Origin: Serpula lacrymans var. lacrymans S7.9
Taxonomy: Eukaryota; Basidiomycota; Agaricomycetes; Boletales; Serpulaceae
Length of the DNA: 64,000 nucleotides
Direction of reading: 5' to 3'
Assembly (NCBI RefSeq): GCF_000218685.1
Contig: NW_006763295.1
Coordinates: forward strand, 1,658,430 to 1,722,429
Position 1 is the first letter of the stretch. Each line of letters opens with the position of its first letter. Below, piece by piece: positions 45,132-57,028 of the stretch. The position numbers and the translations under genes are program-made. A model generated the notes under the pieces. The model ran no database searches. It was not told where the DNA came from and saw only the letters and a program-made list of their open reading frames with translations.

Positions 45132-47541
45132 ATGCTATCATGTCCTACTTCTTCCCCTGTTCTCCGCATTGCTACACCCAGAAACATTGCTTTTCTTCAT
45201 AATGCTTCCTCCTTTCGCCCAGCTTCAAGATCCTATTCTTCCCGAAGTCGCAAAGCCGGAAGATGTTTGAGGCTAGGCTCGCAATTCAAGGGCCCTCAAG
45301 CAGAGCGGCTGAAGAATGTTACACAGAGCCGAGCTTATGCAAGTGCATTCGATGGAAATAAAAGAGAGGAGGTACCTTCACTCAGGCATCATACTCTTAC
45401 ACTCCTTCACAAGACACTTTCCCTGTTACCTCGCACTCTTCCACCAGAAGACATTTGCAAGGAAACTGCAGATTCCTTACAACTCTGGGAAGCTCTATTA
45501 TCCCAAACGTATGCCAGATTATCCGATGCTGTGGCATTAGGATCGAAGGTCCGTATAGGAGGTATGTGCATTTTAGCCTGCGTGTTGCTTTCCTTGCGCG
45601 TCGTTGCAAAAGTCTATGGAAGTAACTTCTTGACTCTCTAGTGTGCGGTATCGATAGCTGGGCGGGATCCCAAGAGCTTTTAACTGCCCTATTAGAAGAT
45701 CCTTTCGCTTCAGACGATACACAAAGTAATATTCTCCACGCACGTTGGAAAAGTCACCCAAAGAGTCTGGATGTAGAGTCAGTATGTTATAAATGGCCAA
45801 GTTTTTTGGCCACTTTCTATGCAATGATAATTTACTGAGATTCTCCAGGTATTGGCCATCTACCTCACTAGCAGATACTCAGGAGAAAGGGAAGCTTGCA
45901 ATCCCATCATCATGGCTCCAGCAATTCCCACTACCCGTACAAATCATCGAGATGCACCCAGTACCATTATCAGAGCGTTTTTCAGAGGCACAACTAACTC
46001 GAACAATTGAGGAAATTACTCGCAATTATCTAGACACAGACCTATTGGTTCTGCTTTGCAACCCCGCTCTTACACCACTCTCCACTCTTTTCAGAAAAGC
46101 AAAACATCTACTCTCCAGGCAAAATACGATCCTCGCTTTGACCTCTTTGCCTTCGGATGTACAGCTCAGCCAAATCAGCAAGTTTCTCTCCGGACCCTCA
46201 GAGGATAAGACAGGAGGAATGCTGGCTATTGATCCAAACCGTGCCCTAAATGCCGTCCGTACTCTGAAGGCCGAACCTACTTCTTCAACCGCTATTCAAA
46301 AATACCAAATCAATTTTGCTGGCTCAAAGGTGTCCGCTCTTACGGACGCCATTACCAGATCAATCACGGCCATGACTCTCGGAGGTGGTGATCTATCAAG
46401 CCTCAGAACACAAGTCGCCCTGGTACACATCAACAGTACTTTAGAAGCAGGTTATAGGTCAATAGAAGCCGAGAGAAGAGATATCAATGCAGTTTGCCAG
46501 GGCATCAGCGAACTTAGAGCACAAGTCGAGGAAATAAGAGCTAAAGCTGAGGTCGAAGTACTGGGTTCGTCGGAAGTCCAAGGTGATGGCGAAGACTCCG
46601 TGAAGAAGGCGATGACTGAGGGCGGAAAGGAGATGAAACTCTTGCTCGACTCTCTGACTTGGTGGAAGATGATTTGGAAGGTCGATGAGGTTGGATCCCT
46701 TGTTGGATCTGCCGTCAACAAGGCATGGTGTAGGGATCTTAAAGACCAAGTAGGTATCTCGCTCTTACTTGAAACGTTCTTTGACAGGTAATTATCCGTT
46801 TTAGCTCATACTGCATACAGGCCGGCTATCTTCCATACAAGAGAGACTTACCTCCTCGACGTTTGCTTTGTTATCCAAACTTTCGCCGCCTGCAACCACT
46901 CGTAGTTTCCATTCTCCCCTCATCGTCAACGAACTTCAGCAACTTTCTTCATCACCATCCTATAGACTAATTTCGTCTTCCCTCATACAGCCTCTGTCCA
47001 CCCGGCAGGGTCAACTAGTTGACTATTCCACTACTCGTCTCCATCTTGCAGCCCAACAAGCAGCCTTAGGTACATTTGGTGGCGTTCTAGGAGGCTCTGG
47101 GCTGGGCTGGTGGCTTGGATTCGGTGAGAACATCATAGGTATGCCAGGAACAGAAGTGGGTACCGCTGTTGGTATTGGCATGTTAGGAACCGTGGTCAGT
47201 ATCAGATGGGCCGTTGGAAAGTGGGAGAGGGCAAAACGTCGGTGGATGCAGGATTGGAATAGAGTCGGCGATGGTCTTAGAAGGGATCTGAAGGTGGGTT
47301 ATCCGTCCAGAGGTTGGAGTGAGCCTACTCATTCATGCATCTTACTATATTCCAGGATACCCTTCAGAAGACTGTCGACAACAAAGTGGTGATCGTGGCG
47401 TCACAAGCTTGTGAGAGGCTAGATAAACTAGTCGAGAAACGACAGGACGAAGTTGGGGAGATAGAAGATGAGCTGGGACAGCTGGAATGTAACTTGCAAG
47501 CACTCCGGGAGAAAGATAGCCGTGAATCATCATCCCAATAA
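45132..47541 (+). CDS. Mitochondrial Mmc1-like, degenerate dynamin-like membrane protein
   Basis: Starts at 45132 with a mitochondrial-type presequence (RIATPRNIAF, RPASRSYSSRSRKAG). About 30 residues after SDAVALGSKVRIG comes a P-loop-like turn CGIDSWAGSQELLTALL, in which the Gly-Lys-Ser of a true GTPase is missing. Then VLLCNPALTPLSTLF, TILALTSLPSD and a helical region (SLRTQVALVHINSTLEAGYR, SELRAQVEEIRAKAEVEVL). A glycine-rich hydrophobic hairpin, FGGVLGGSGLGWWLGFG and GIGMLGTVVSIRWAVGKWER, should span the inner membrane, and a coiled coil follows at the end (EIEDELGQLECNLQALREK). The stop is at 47541. This layout resembles fungal Mmc1-type mitochondrial proteins, which I recall as nucleotide-binding-dead dynamin relatives; the family name is tentative, the mitochondrial membrane location less so. 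Confidence 0.7.
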
Positions 47542-47664
47542 ATATTATCCGACTTGTCCAATTTTACTCTAGTGCTTCAGTGATACATGGATCCGCTAAA
47601 TATTGTCCATGGAAAGGATGGTTGGTCTACTATACATTATATCAATATCCAAGACACAACTCGA

Positions 47665-48707
47665 TCATGAGTTAGAGGGAGTATTTCTTGGTGGCGGCTG
47701 TTCAAATCGTACATGAGTTGTTTTGTGCGATGGTGCTCCACTGGATCCTGAATTGTCTTCTACGTCACTGTCGTCTCCGATACCGAACAATTCCTCTCGT
47801 TCGTCCCAAACATCGGCCAGTCTGTCTGCCTTGTATGCTTTCCCTTTGGTAGAAGCAGAATGTTTGCCCTGACCAATTGGTGAGGTTACATAGTGTGTGG
47901 GTAGAAGTTGTGTCCCTTGTCCACTTCCGTCTTCTGAAAGATCCTCATCGTCGGAAAGTACAGACTCAGTATCAAGCGGACGATACAAGCGAGCAATCTA
48001 ATAAGGGTTTATTTGGTCAGATATCAGTAACAGGCACCATCATGTAAGTTACACTGACCTCTCTTCTGTGACGATAATATCGTTCGACATAGTATGCTAT
48101 ATATAGGCCGATGGTGGATCCAAGCATGTTTGCCTACCAAAACATGAACGTCAAAACTGCAATCTCAGCTGAAGTTGAATGAACAAACCACGACATCACC
48201 AAAGTGGAATTCTTTGTACTACAAATTTCACTTAGTGATATTCGCCATATGCGATGTCTGAATAGTACTCAACCGGAAGCATCGATTGAACGATTTCGCT
48301 GACAAGTCCTCCGAAAAAAAAGCAGATCACTGCGGTGAAAAGCAGGCCGGAATGGCGCCAAAACCATATTCTTCGAGCATCCCTGATACGAGCAGTAACA
48401 AGATAAATATGCTTTTAATTCAAGAATTGAGCAGTAACTTACTCTTCTACATCGAATATAAAGTAGAACACTCCGGTCGCGATGCAAAAGCAGATGAAGT
48501 GCAGCAATTTGTCGTTAAGTGGAAGAGACCTGGAGACGTTTGTAAAGCTCAGGAATGCGAGGATTACCATGATTGCACAAGTGAAGAAGATGAACCACTG
48601 GATGGTATGTGAGCACAAGTACGTTCGGACGCAGGGAACAGCGAACGAACCGGGCGTAGACGAATAGGCAAGTCGTATTTTGGTATGCGCACGCGATACG
48701 ACTTCAT
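47665..48707 (-). CDS. VanZ-like membrane protein
   Basis: The ATG at 48705-48707 gives MKSYRVRIPKYDLPIRLRP. A 51-nt intron (GTTCGT ... ATCCAG) then joins it to WFIFFTCAIMVILAFLSFTN, the first membrane helix. Without that splice the frame runs into a stop. Next are VSRSLPLNDKLLHFICFCIA (the Asp-Lys-xx-His signature of VanZ-like domains), TGVFYFIFDVEDDARRIWFW, FFFGGLVSEIVQSMLP and KEFHFGDVVANMLGSTIGLY, then AYYVERYYRRRREIARLYR. The C-terminus is a cytosolic acidic tail ending at 47665. Four hydrophobic segments fit the VanZ fold. VanZ proteins in bacteria affect teicoplanin resistance and surface lipids; the role of the fungal forms is unknown. It converges on the Mmc1-like gene with 123 bases between. 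Confidence 0.85.
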
Positions 48708-49025
48708 GATCGCTTTTGAGACTCTCTTGAGAGACTTTTTTGCACTTCTTGGCTGGGATGGAGAGAGCGAAACTGGCATGGCGAAGAAAAACAACTAGGA
48801 CTTGGAGTTGAAGGATTCGGATGTGAATGGCTAAGAACTCGGAGCGGTGCGAACCAATGCCCGTGGAAATTAATTACGTAATTCATACCATCTATAGCTT
48901 CGTCGCTGGTAATTGACGTGGGAAAACACTAACTATATCTGTGGCTGTGATATATCCCCGATCGGGTTACTTAAGAGCGCTTATCTAACTGAAAGTCAAA
49001 TATTAATATTGGTCCTTACACCTTC

Positions 49026-49842
49026 ATGCAGCGTGCAGTAGCAAGATTGCAGTCTGTTGTCCGAGCTATGTCAACACTTACTCACCCCCCATCTCTCTCT
49101 TCATTTTCTACCTGCGAATTGTCCGATGCTCTTATCAAGCTTGGTTCTCCTAATGGCGGCTACATTCCAGACATTAACATGATGTCCCCTACCTCATCTG
49201 CGTCGGGTTTGAGAGTTTGTGGACCAGCATACACGGTCAAAATGGTCATGACATCAGACAAGCTGTCCCCAAAACTGTCCTCCCACTTTGTGGATACTGC
49301 AACAGCAGGCTCTGTCATTGTCATAGATGCCCCTCCCCGTTTAGTTTGTTTCCCCTTTAGTCCGTTCTATCGCCACTTATCAGTGTCTTTCCCCTTTTAC
49401 TTCATCTTCAGAGGCTAAAAATGCTGTTTGGGGAGGCCTAATGACTGCGGGTGCCCAAGCTCGCGGGGCTGTCGGTGTTATGATTTCTGGACGCTGCAGA
49501 GATCTTGCAGAGCATCGAACTGCCTCATTCCCAGTTTTTGCGCGGGGCCATTCGACCGTTGGCCAGTCTCCATTTGTCCGTCCGTCCGCCATCAATATCC
49601 CTCTCCTGATTGCGCCACAGGGACAAGTTGGTGAAGGTGATGATGCTTTCGAATCAGTGAGAGTGGACCCCGGAGATTGGATCGTCGCTGACGAAGATGG
49701 TGTCGTTTGCGTTCCCAAGGACATGACGGAGAAGGTAATCGAAGTTGCGGCCAAGGGCCAGGAAGTTGACGCCAGATGTATGGAAGATATCAAGGCTGGA
49801 AAGGGTATACAAGAATCTTTCAAAAAGCACAGAGGAAAGTAA
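49026..49842 (+). CDS. RraA-like / HMG aldolase family protein
   Basis: The ATG at 49026 opens a basic leader, MQRAVARLQSVVRAMS, possibly mitochondrial. A second ATG at the end of that leader precedes TLTHPPSLSSFSTCELSDAL, the usual family start, so dual localisation by alternative starts is conceivable. LRVCGPAYTVKMVMTSD, AGSVIVIDAPP, then after one intron NAVWGGLMTAGAQARGAVGV, MISGRCRDLAEHRTASFPVF and VDPGDWIVADEDGVVCVPK follow. The G-x-RD core matches the RraA/dimethylmenaquinone-methyltransferase superfamily, whose fungal and plant members mostly act as metal-dependent 4-hydroxy-4-methyl-2-oxoglutarate or oxaloacetate lyases. RNase-E regulation does not apply in a fungus. Stop at 49842, about 240 residues. 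Confidence 0.88.
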
Positions 49843-50148
49843 CCTATCAGATGTTTTGAATCAATATGGAGGTCTTTACGAGTAAACATTGCGATGAAAG
49901 AACCTCTAGAGACCATCTTGTTCCGAAAAGTTTATTACGATGCATCCCTGTCGGTGCGAAATTGTAGGTACAACTGACTACGAGTATTCTTACAGCAATT
50001 CCGACAAGCCACACCAATGTGTGCATAACTCGTGAATGCATCTAAAATCTAGTGTCCATTCACAGCTTAACTTAACTAAACATCTCAATGTTAGAAGGAG
50101 GCGACATTGTATGATAGTTGTACACTCACTGAGGGAACAAAAAGAATC
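49843..50148. other. Convergent 3' spacer
   Basis: 306 bases between the RraA-like stop and the MGA2 stop. No separate gene is seen; both 3' UTRs should end here. Confidence 0.5.
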
Positions 50149-53100
50149 TCAAGCATGGACTCCCGATCTCAATGAAAGGGTAGTCTTTATTGCCTGCAAT
50201 GCAAAGCGTACTCCGTTATGTAAAGCCCAAAGTAACGAAACTGAGCAAACAAATCAGCTTGAAGCAAACAAATCGATATCACTAGCTACTTACTGAGGAG
50301 AATAGGAAGCCAGAACAGGACAAGCATACGGTCGTCTGTAGGGTGAAAGTTAGCATGAGGAATTTATGGGCTATGAAAGAACCCCACGTTTCTTCTTTAA
50401 TTTCTGTGACTGAGCCTTCGTTGGCCTGTAGCCATAAGCATTCACCTCTTGGTCCGCAATCTGTAAATTTTCATACCCAACCCGTCTGGATGGCCTGTCT
50501 GCTGTATTAGAAGGTCGATTGGGTGGATTAGACGCCTCGCCGTCAGAGACAGATGATGATGCATGTTGTTGTGAAGGCTGGTCATCCTCGGAGTTTTCTC
50601 TTGGTGTGTACATGGGAGGTGCCTCCTCTACATTCTGTTGTTGGCGCATGGTAGCAGTTGCGATAGCAAGAGCGGTCCATTTCTCCCATGTAGCTCGCCA
50701 TTCTTGAGCAGCACGCATAGTAGCAGACCCCGTCGGTCTAACAGCATCTTCGCCCTGAATATATTCCTGCTGTTCGTCCCGTTTGTCTGTCAGGAAGGAT
50801 GGCCATGCAGGCATCGGCACAAAAACAGGGAACACCATGGGAATCTGAGGAAGCGCAGCCCATGGGACAGTGGGCATCTCAGGCAGATGAGGTAATGGAA
50901 GCTGAGGCATATTTGGGATGATTCCTTGAGGAGCATGAAGCTGTGCCAATGTGCGCTGAATCATATCGACGAAGGATGCAGTATGTTTTTCATCACCTTC
51001 AACGTCTTTTGGCTTCTTGATGTCAGAGGAAGTGTCAAGATCACCTTGAGAAGTATCCATACGAGGAATTTCGGGTGTTTGTTTTCTCTCAGCTTGTTGA
51101 CTAGAATCATCCACTCGGCGACGAGAAATGCGATCCGTGACGCGTCGCTTGACGGTTACCTCATGGGTTTCATCTTCCGTTTCCACGTCTCCCCATCGAG
51201 ATTCTCCGTCATCGTCATCGTCAGCTTCATAAGACTGCTCTGATTCAGACGAGATGATGTCGGCAAAGAAGCCAGTTGGTGCTATTTCCTCTGGAGTCTT
51301 TCCTAGTACGTTCACGATCTCAAGGTCAGCACCAGCGTCGACCAACAGTTTTACGCAAGCCTTCGAACGTGCTGTAACAGCAAAGTGCAAGGCTGTATAT
51401 CCGTTTCGATCACGAACGTCTAGGTCGATGTTGTGCCTCAACAAGAACTCCACCAAAGTGGAAAATCCAAGGAATGCGGCAAGATGAAGAAGAGTTTGCC
51501 CACTTGTGGTGGTGTGTGAGATAGCAGCAGACATTGGAATGTCTGATTTATTGTCCACAGCCACGTCAAGCATATTAAGAAACTTGACGATCACAGATTC
51601 ATAGTCAGTTTCTTCCCCTGTACGGATTAAGAGAAGAGGGCGGATATCTCTGAATGATGGAGACGACGATGCAACCTGCATGGCGGTGCTGGCTTCAGGT
51701 CTGCTTTGAGAGTCCTCGGTGCCCGTAGTTCCGACGATGCGTAAGGCCACGTTTTTGGCATCTTCAATTTTGCCCGTCATTTTGAGGCCTACGACCTGGA
51801 GAGCCAGTTCCATGCTGGGATAGGGTGAGAAATCACACAATTACACACATGACGACAAATAACTCACAGTGCTCGGTCCGATTCGTCGGTGTAAGTGAAC
51901 AATGAAGGGAGGGTATTATCTTTTTCAACACCTTCAAACCATACAGCGACTACACCTGGAGATGATCTAGGAGGTAATACACATACAAGAGTATTATCAC
52001 TCCAACGTTGCGTGAAGCTCGCCACTGCATCTCCAAATATGCAATTCAATTGAACCGCTGGGTGAAAATTCTCGCCAAGGACAGTAACTTCAATACCGCC
52101 GTGAGTGGGGCCTGAGGCAGGGATGAGACGATGAATCTTAGGGAGTGGAACCGATGTCATTGAAGGCGAACCGGGGTTGAAAAACATGAATGGCATTGCT
52201 TGGGAAGGGACCAGGTCAGACATGAGGTCAGCCGATGGTGGAACAGGTGTAGGAATAGGGGATGCCAGAGTACCGGACACTGGAGAAGACAGCTGGTCTG
52301 CAGAAGAAGAGGCTATATCCTTCGCTTCCGGCGGTCCAAGCATATTGATGTCAGCAACTCCGAACGCATCATTCAAATCCATTTCTCCGGCCAGTGTGCT
52401 GTGCTGGGTAGTAGATGTAATTTCTTGTTCTTGAGGAATGGTTGCTACAGATATACATTCGATTTGAGAGAGAGGCTGAATAGAAGCCAAAGAATGTGGA
52501 GGATGTGAAGGAGTGGGCGACCTTGTGTTAGGTACGGTGGATGGCGAATTGACGGGCGAGGAAAAGCTACCAACGCTAGCCTCCCTCGAGAATCTTGCAG
52601 AATTACTTCGACTCGCGGCGTCATAAGGTTTAGGGCGCTTCTTAGATTGGCCTTTCTTATTTTGCGTTTTGCGTTTAGAGGGAGCACACGGTTCCACGGG
52701 CTCTCCGGCCTGTATATACTGAGACCAGTCTACCTCATCTGGGAAACCAGATACACCTTGTTTTTGCGTGCTCTTGTGGTCATCAGTTATCATGATAGGC
52801 GGGGAAGTTCCTGTTCCAATAACGCGACCACTGTGATCCATCATGGTGAAGTGAACATGAAAACCAATCTTCTCGCGATGATGCCTACAGTAACATGTGA
52901 TGCGTACGGGTAGTACGGCGGAGCCCGAAGCAAAATCTAATACCTCGGGGCAGTTAAACTGGATAATGCTTGTTGTGTCCTCTTTAGAGCCTTTGGGGTG
53001 GTCCGCTCCATCCTCGGGCGAGTCTGAATCTGACCGAGCGGGCCTAACGCGGGCAGCAAGTTTCTTTGCAACGCGTTTGGCCTAGATTTCCGACCGCAAT

Positions 53101-54126
53101 CAGAAGCTGAGAAACACTTAACCGGTAACAGGCACTCACTTCACGGGCTTGACAGCTAGCACAGCTCACTACACGACTAAAAGGCGGTGACGCACAAGTC
53201 ACTGCCGCTGTAAGATGAAGAATATCTAAAGGCGCAGGATCTTTACAATGTTAACTGCATATAACTATCATAAAAGTCGCGAACCTCACCGATTTTGCCC
53301 TCTTTTCGAGTACGTTTCTTCGTGGAAGTGCCTGGTGGTAACTTGAGCCATTTCCAGGTACCCACCCTATCGTATTTGAACGCCTCTCCAGACGACGAGC
53401 TACCATGGGCCAAGTCAATCGTAACACGGACCTGAGTCTCGACACGAGATTTTGTGCCGCTTTCGGGGATATTTGGTGTCATTATGGAAAGACTGAGTAG
53501 GGTGTAAGCCCACATTAATTTGGGAAATGGAGAGACGGCATACTTATGGCATGAGTCCTTTGCGGGATATACCACTCTATGCGGGGTAGTAGAAGGATCT
53601 CGCTTGCGAGGTCTGACTGCTGGAGGAGGAATTGGCTTAGTGCAAGATACCTGACCTTGCGATGACACCATGAAATCAGACTCCATGAGAGGCGCAGTCG
53701 GAGCCGGGGTTTGGGGTGCAGGCGCATGACCGTTTGATTGAGACTTTATACCAGTAGCGAAAGGGCGCGTATGTGGGAACAAAGCCTCCATGCCAGACAA
53801 CGAAGGGCTGTTAATAACAGCACTATCAGCAAAGCCATGCACACCAGTGGTAGAAACCGAGAGTCATACTCGTCGTATGCGTGTTCGTCGATCAAATCAT
53901 CGAGCTGAAGCATGCGCTCCTCTTCGGACTTTGCGACGGCGAGACAGTGTGAAGCTTCGTCCCATGCGCTGAGCTCTGGAAAGCTCTTCCCGGGACGTAA
54001 GGAATGATACCAAGAGGAAAATTCATTGTCATGGTGTATGGCAACAGGATGTATGCCGTCTGGTGAGTCTGGCGTTGCGGGTGAAGACGAACGCGAATCC
54101 ATCGCGGCTGTGGGCGATGAGGACAT
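50149..54126 (-). CDS. MGA2: Membrane-anchored transcription factor MGA2/SPT23
   Basis: Homologue of yeast Mga2/Spt23, ER-tethered factors released by ubiquitin-dependent processing to induce fatty-acid desaturase and hypoxic genes. The ATG at 54124-54126 (MSSSPTAAMDS) leads to EFSSWYHSLRPGKSFPELSA, then VETQVRVTIDL, CASCQAREAKRVAKKLAARV and SIIQFNCPEVLDF, a Rel-like conserved block. The IPT/TIG domain reads LIPASGPTHGGIEVTVLGE and NTLVCVLPPRSSPGVVAVWF. Two ankyrin repeats follow (GQTLLHLAAFLGFSTLVEFL, GYTALHFAVTARSKACVKLL). After a Pro-rich linker, two small last exons supply HDDRMLVLFWLPILL and ISLLWALHNGVRFALQAIK, the C-terminal membrane anchor, ending SGVHA at 50149. The donor of the intron at 50336-50387 is weak (AAAC|GTGGGG); see findings. 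Confidence 0.93.
50336..50387 (-). other. Weak-donor intron before the MGA2 membrane anchor
   Basis: A 52-nt intron with donor GTGGGG and acceptor CTACAG. Splicing keeps frame into DDRMLVLFWLPILL, the conserved anchor start. If it is retained, the reading continues RGVLS and stops at 50374-50371, giving a protein without the membrane segment. Confidence 0.65.
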
Positions 54127-54390
54127 AAGAGAGTATGTACAGCAAACAGACGCCGGGAATGATTGAAGAAACGTTGGGGCAATGTCTTGGGATAAGTTAC
54201 AACTGAATGGAGAATGCGCGCCCAAAAGACGGAAGACTCAAAACGCAATGATAGAAACCTAACCCTAGCGTTGATGATTATGTAACATTTTCTCACCCGC
54301 ATGCCCGTGTCGCGTTCGCTTGAACTTGGACTAACAGGCAAGCTTACACTTTACAGGCATCTTCAAGCCAGTCTTTGTCTCCTGAGCATC

Positions 54391-56819
54391 ATGAAAAGAG
54401 GAGCTGAAAGGCAGATTTCAAAGGACGATGCAGACGATGATATACAGGTTGGTCTCTCGTACCTTATTCGACTTGCATAGCTCACAGTTGAGTTAGGAAG
54501 TACCAAACCCTGCTCAAGGTTTTCGCAAGGCGGATGAATCTGCTCTTGCTGATAGAAAGTATGTGGCATATACCCATCCCTGAAAACTCTATGTTTACAA
54601 AATTTCATAGGATAAAGGCTCTGCCTAAGCGTGTAATGGCCGGGAATTCCTCGCTCAATGCCCCTTCGCCCAGTCCTGTTTCTTCTTCCGAGGAACCCGT
54701 AAGCATTTCTTGGTCTTGCTGTTGATTTTCTTCTCAAAGCACTGTAGAAATCAGCAAGTGCGCCGAAATTTGGAGGTTTCTCTGGTTTTGGAACATCTGT
54801 TGCACCCACTACCTCCAGTCCTTTCACCTTCACGCCTCCTACTCCTGCTCTCAGTAGCGCAATACCTTCATCGCAGCCTACGTCCAGTTCTTCTACATTT
54901 GGTGGCCTACTGAATCCTTCTTCACAAACATCATCCTTCTCTTTCACCACTCCCTCTGTATCTTCTTTGGCGTCACCCGCTACCAAGGCTTTTGCTTCCG
55001 TTATTGGTCCTAGCGCCTCTGATTCAACATCGAGTACGTCAACGTATACAAGCTCATCTTTCAAAAAAGAAGAAGACTTGGCAGAGGTCAAATACTACAA
55101 ATCTCTTCGTGGTCTCAATGTGTCGTTCCTGTCTGCCATTTCTAAAGCGGTTGAGCGAGATCCATTCGTAGACGTTGTCGGCCTGTTAGAGAGCTACAAA
55201 AATTTGCGCACTTCAGTGCAGACCGATTATGACAAGCAGTCTAAACCTGCAAAAGATGATTCTACATCTGAACCCTCATCAGCCCCCGGAAATATCAATA
55301 TCTTCAAAGCAGCGGTGATGCCGGCACCTCCGTCAAGTTTCTCTGGTTTTGGTGCGTTTTCTACTTCCGGTCCCAGTGGCGGAGGTGGATTTACTCCGAG
55401 CGTTGAAAAATCCTCGTCTGTGGCCAAACCAGGTGGTTATCCCTTCACAGCTGGTGCCACATCATCCTCTACAACCTCAAGCCAACCACAGTCTGCTTTT
55501 GGTTTTGCGTCAAAAACTAGCGGAGTCAACCCTTCATCATCGCTTGGTCCCTCCTTATCTGCGGGTAACAATCAGAACCCAGAAGGGCTAAAATCAGCTT
55601 TCAGTACAGGCGCTTCAAAAAAGGACGATGTCAGTGCTAAGCCTTCTCTGTTCTCGTCTGGTATTTCTAGCGCTCCATCTTTGACAAGTACGTTCGGTGG
55701 CTTTCCTATGAAAGCTGAGGAGAGTGTTGGTACAAAGTCGAGTGGGAATCCCTTTGCTCCTACCTCTGATGCTCCCTCAATACCAAAAACCTCAAGTTCA
55801 CCATTTGGCACTAGTGTCCCCAACTTCTTTTCTTCGTCCAAAGTGACCTCAGTCTCGGACGCGCCATCAACAAAGCCTATATCTGCGTTTGCCCCGGTTT
55901 CCTCAGGTTTCGGTGTCACTACCGGTCCAATTTCATCTTTCTCAGCAGGGTCCTCGGATACAACCACTAGCAACACTACTAGTGTATTCGGTAGTTCTAC
56001 GGCATTTGGGGTGGCAGACAAGCCGTCAAGCACCAGCAACCCTTTCACTGGCTTTGGCGGAGGTTCTCCCCCAAAGACTGGTTTCTTCGGTTTCGGTAAA
56101 GGAACTGGCAGCATTGGTAATCCTGTTGGTTTCGGTTTTGGAAATCAAGCGAAGGATGGGGAGGAAGACTCGGCCAAGTCTTCGACAGGGTTTTCTTTTG
56201 GTGCCCCGCCCAAGAGTTCTGAGAACACTGCTTCACCTCCAGCCGAAAAATCAAGGAACGCCACTCCGTCCGAAAATGTGGAGGGGACAGAGGAAGATTC
56301 ATCCAAGCTTCTTCCCAGTACAAATCATGATGAAGAAGGGGAAGGAGAGGAAGACGAAGAGACCACTCACGCTGCGAAATGCAAGGTCTATAAAATGCTC
56401 AAAACTGATGAAAAATCCGAATGGAAAGACATGGGAGTAGGTTAGTAGCCCATAAATTATGTTCTTCAATTCAAATCAATGTGCAACGAACGTCACCAGG
56501 TATGCTTCGTTTAAAGAAACACAAGACGACAGACGCTCGGCGCATGCTGCTGAGAAATAGCAGTACAGGCAAGATCATAATTGTACGTCTTTTGCATCAC
56601 TTGATTGCCAAGGAGAACTATATAACTGGTACCTTGCAGAACTTCAAGTTTTACACAGGTTTTGCTCCGACAGCGGCTACGAAATTCGTCTCATTTATGG
56701 GCCATGACGAAGGCATTTCCAGACTCTTTAAGCTTCGCATGAAGACCGAAGAACAAGCGTCAGAACTGAAGAATGCTTTAGACCGAGAGATTGCACAGGC
56801 CGAAGGACATGCTCAGTAG
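54391..56819 (+). CDS. NUP2: Nucleoporin NUP2/NUP50-like with FG repeats and Ran-binding domain
   Basis: Mobile nucleoporin of the nuclear basket that helps release import cargo with Ran and importin alpha. The ATG at 54391 begins MKRGAERQISKDDADDDIQ, then EVPNPAQGFRKADESALADR and IKALPKRVMAG, the NUP50-family N-terminal importin-alpha-binding segment. A long central exon carries FG and GFG repeats (FGGFSGFGTS, GFGFGNQAKDG) in Ser/Thr/Pro-rich spacers, with a helical island YYKSLRGLNVSFLSAISKAV. The C-terminus is a Ran-binding (RanBP1-type) domain: AAKCKVYKMLKTDEKSEWKD, GMLRLKKHKTTDARRMLLRN, FVSFMGHDEGISRLFKLRMK and ASELKNALDREIA. Stop at 56819. Head-to-head with MGA2, 264 bases apart. Length about 740 residues. 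Confidence 0.93.
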
Positions 56820-57028
56820 TCTCACATACTACCACCTTTCTGGAAAGGACCTACACTCTTCGTCTTTTCACAGGGATGCTCCTCGAAAAGGATAGTACTG
56901 CCTGGTCGCAGACCAGATATTAACATTACACTTTCTAACTTTCATAACATTTTACATAGCATGATTTTAGCTGACTTCTCTTATGGTCCTACATTACATA
57001 TTGCCACGGCTTGAGTGCCATGTGTTCC

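Noticed and set aside
55572..56114. 180-codon minus-strand open frame opposite the FG-repeat nucleoporin
   Set aside because: Produced by the Ser/Phe/Gly repeat composition of the sense strand.
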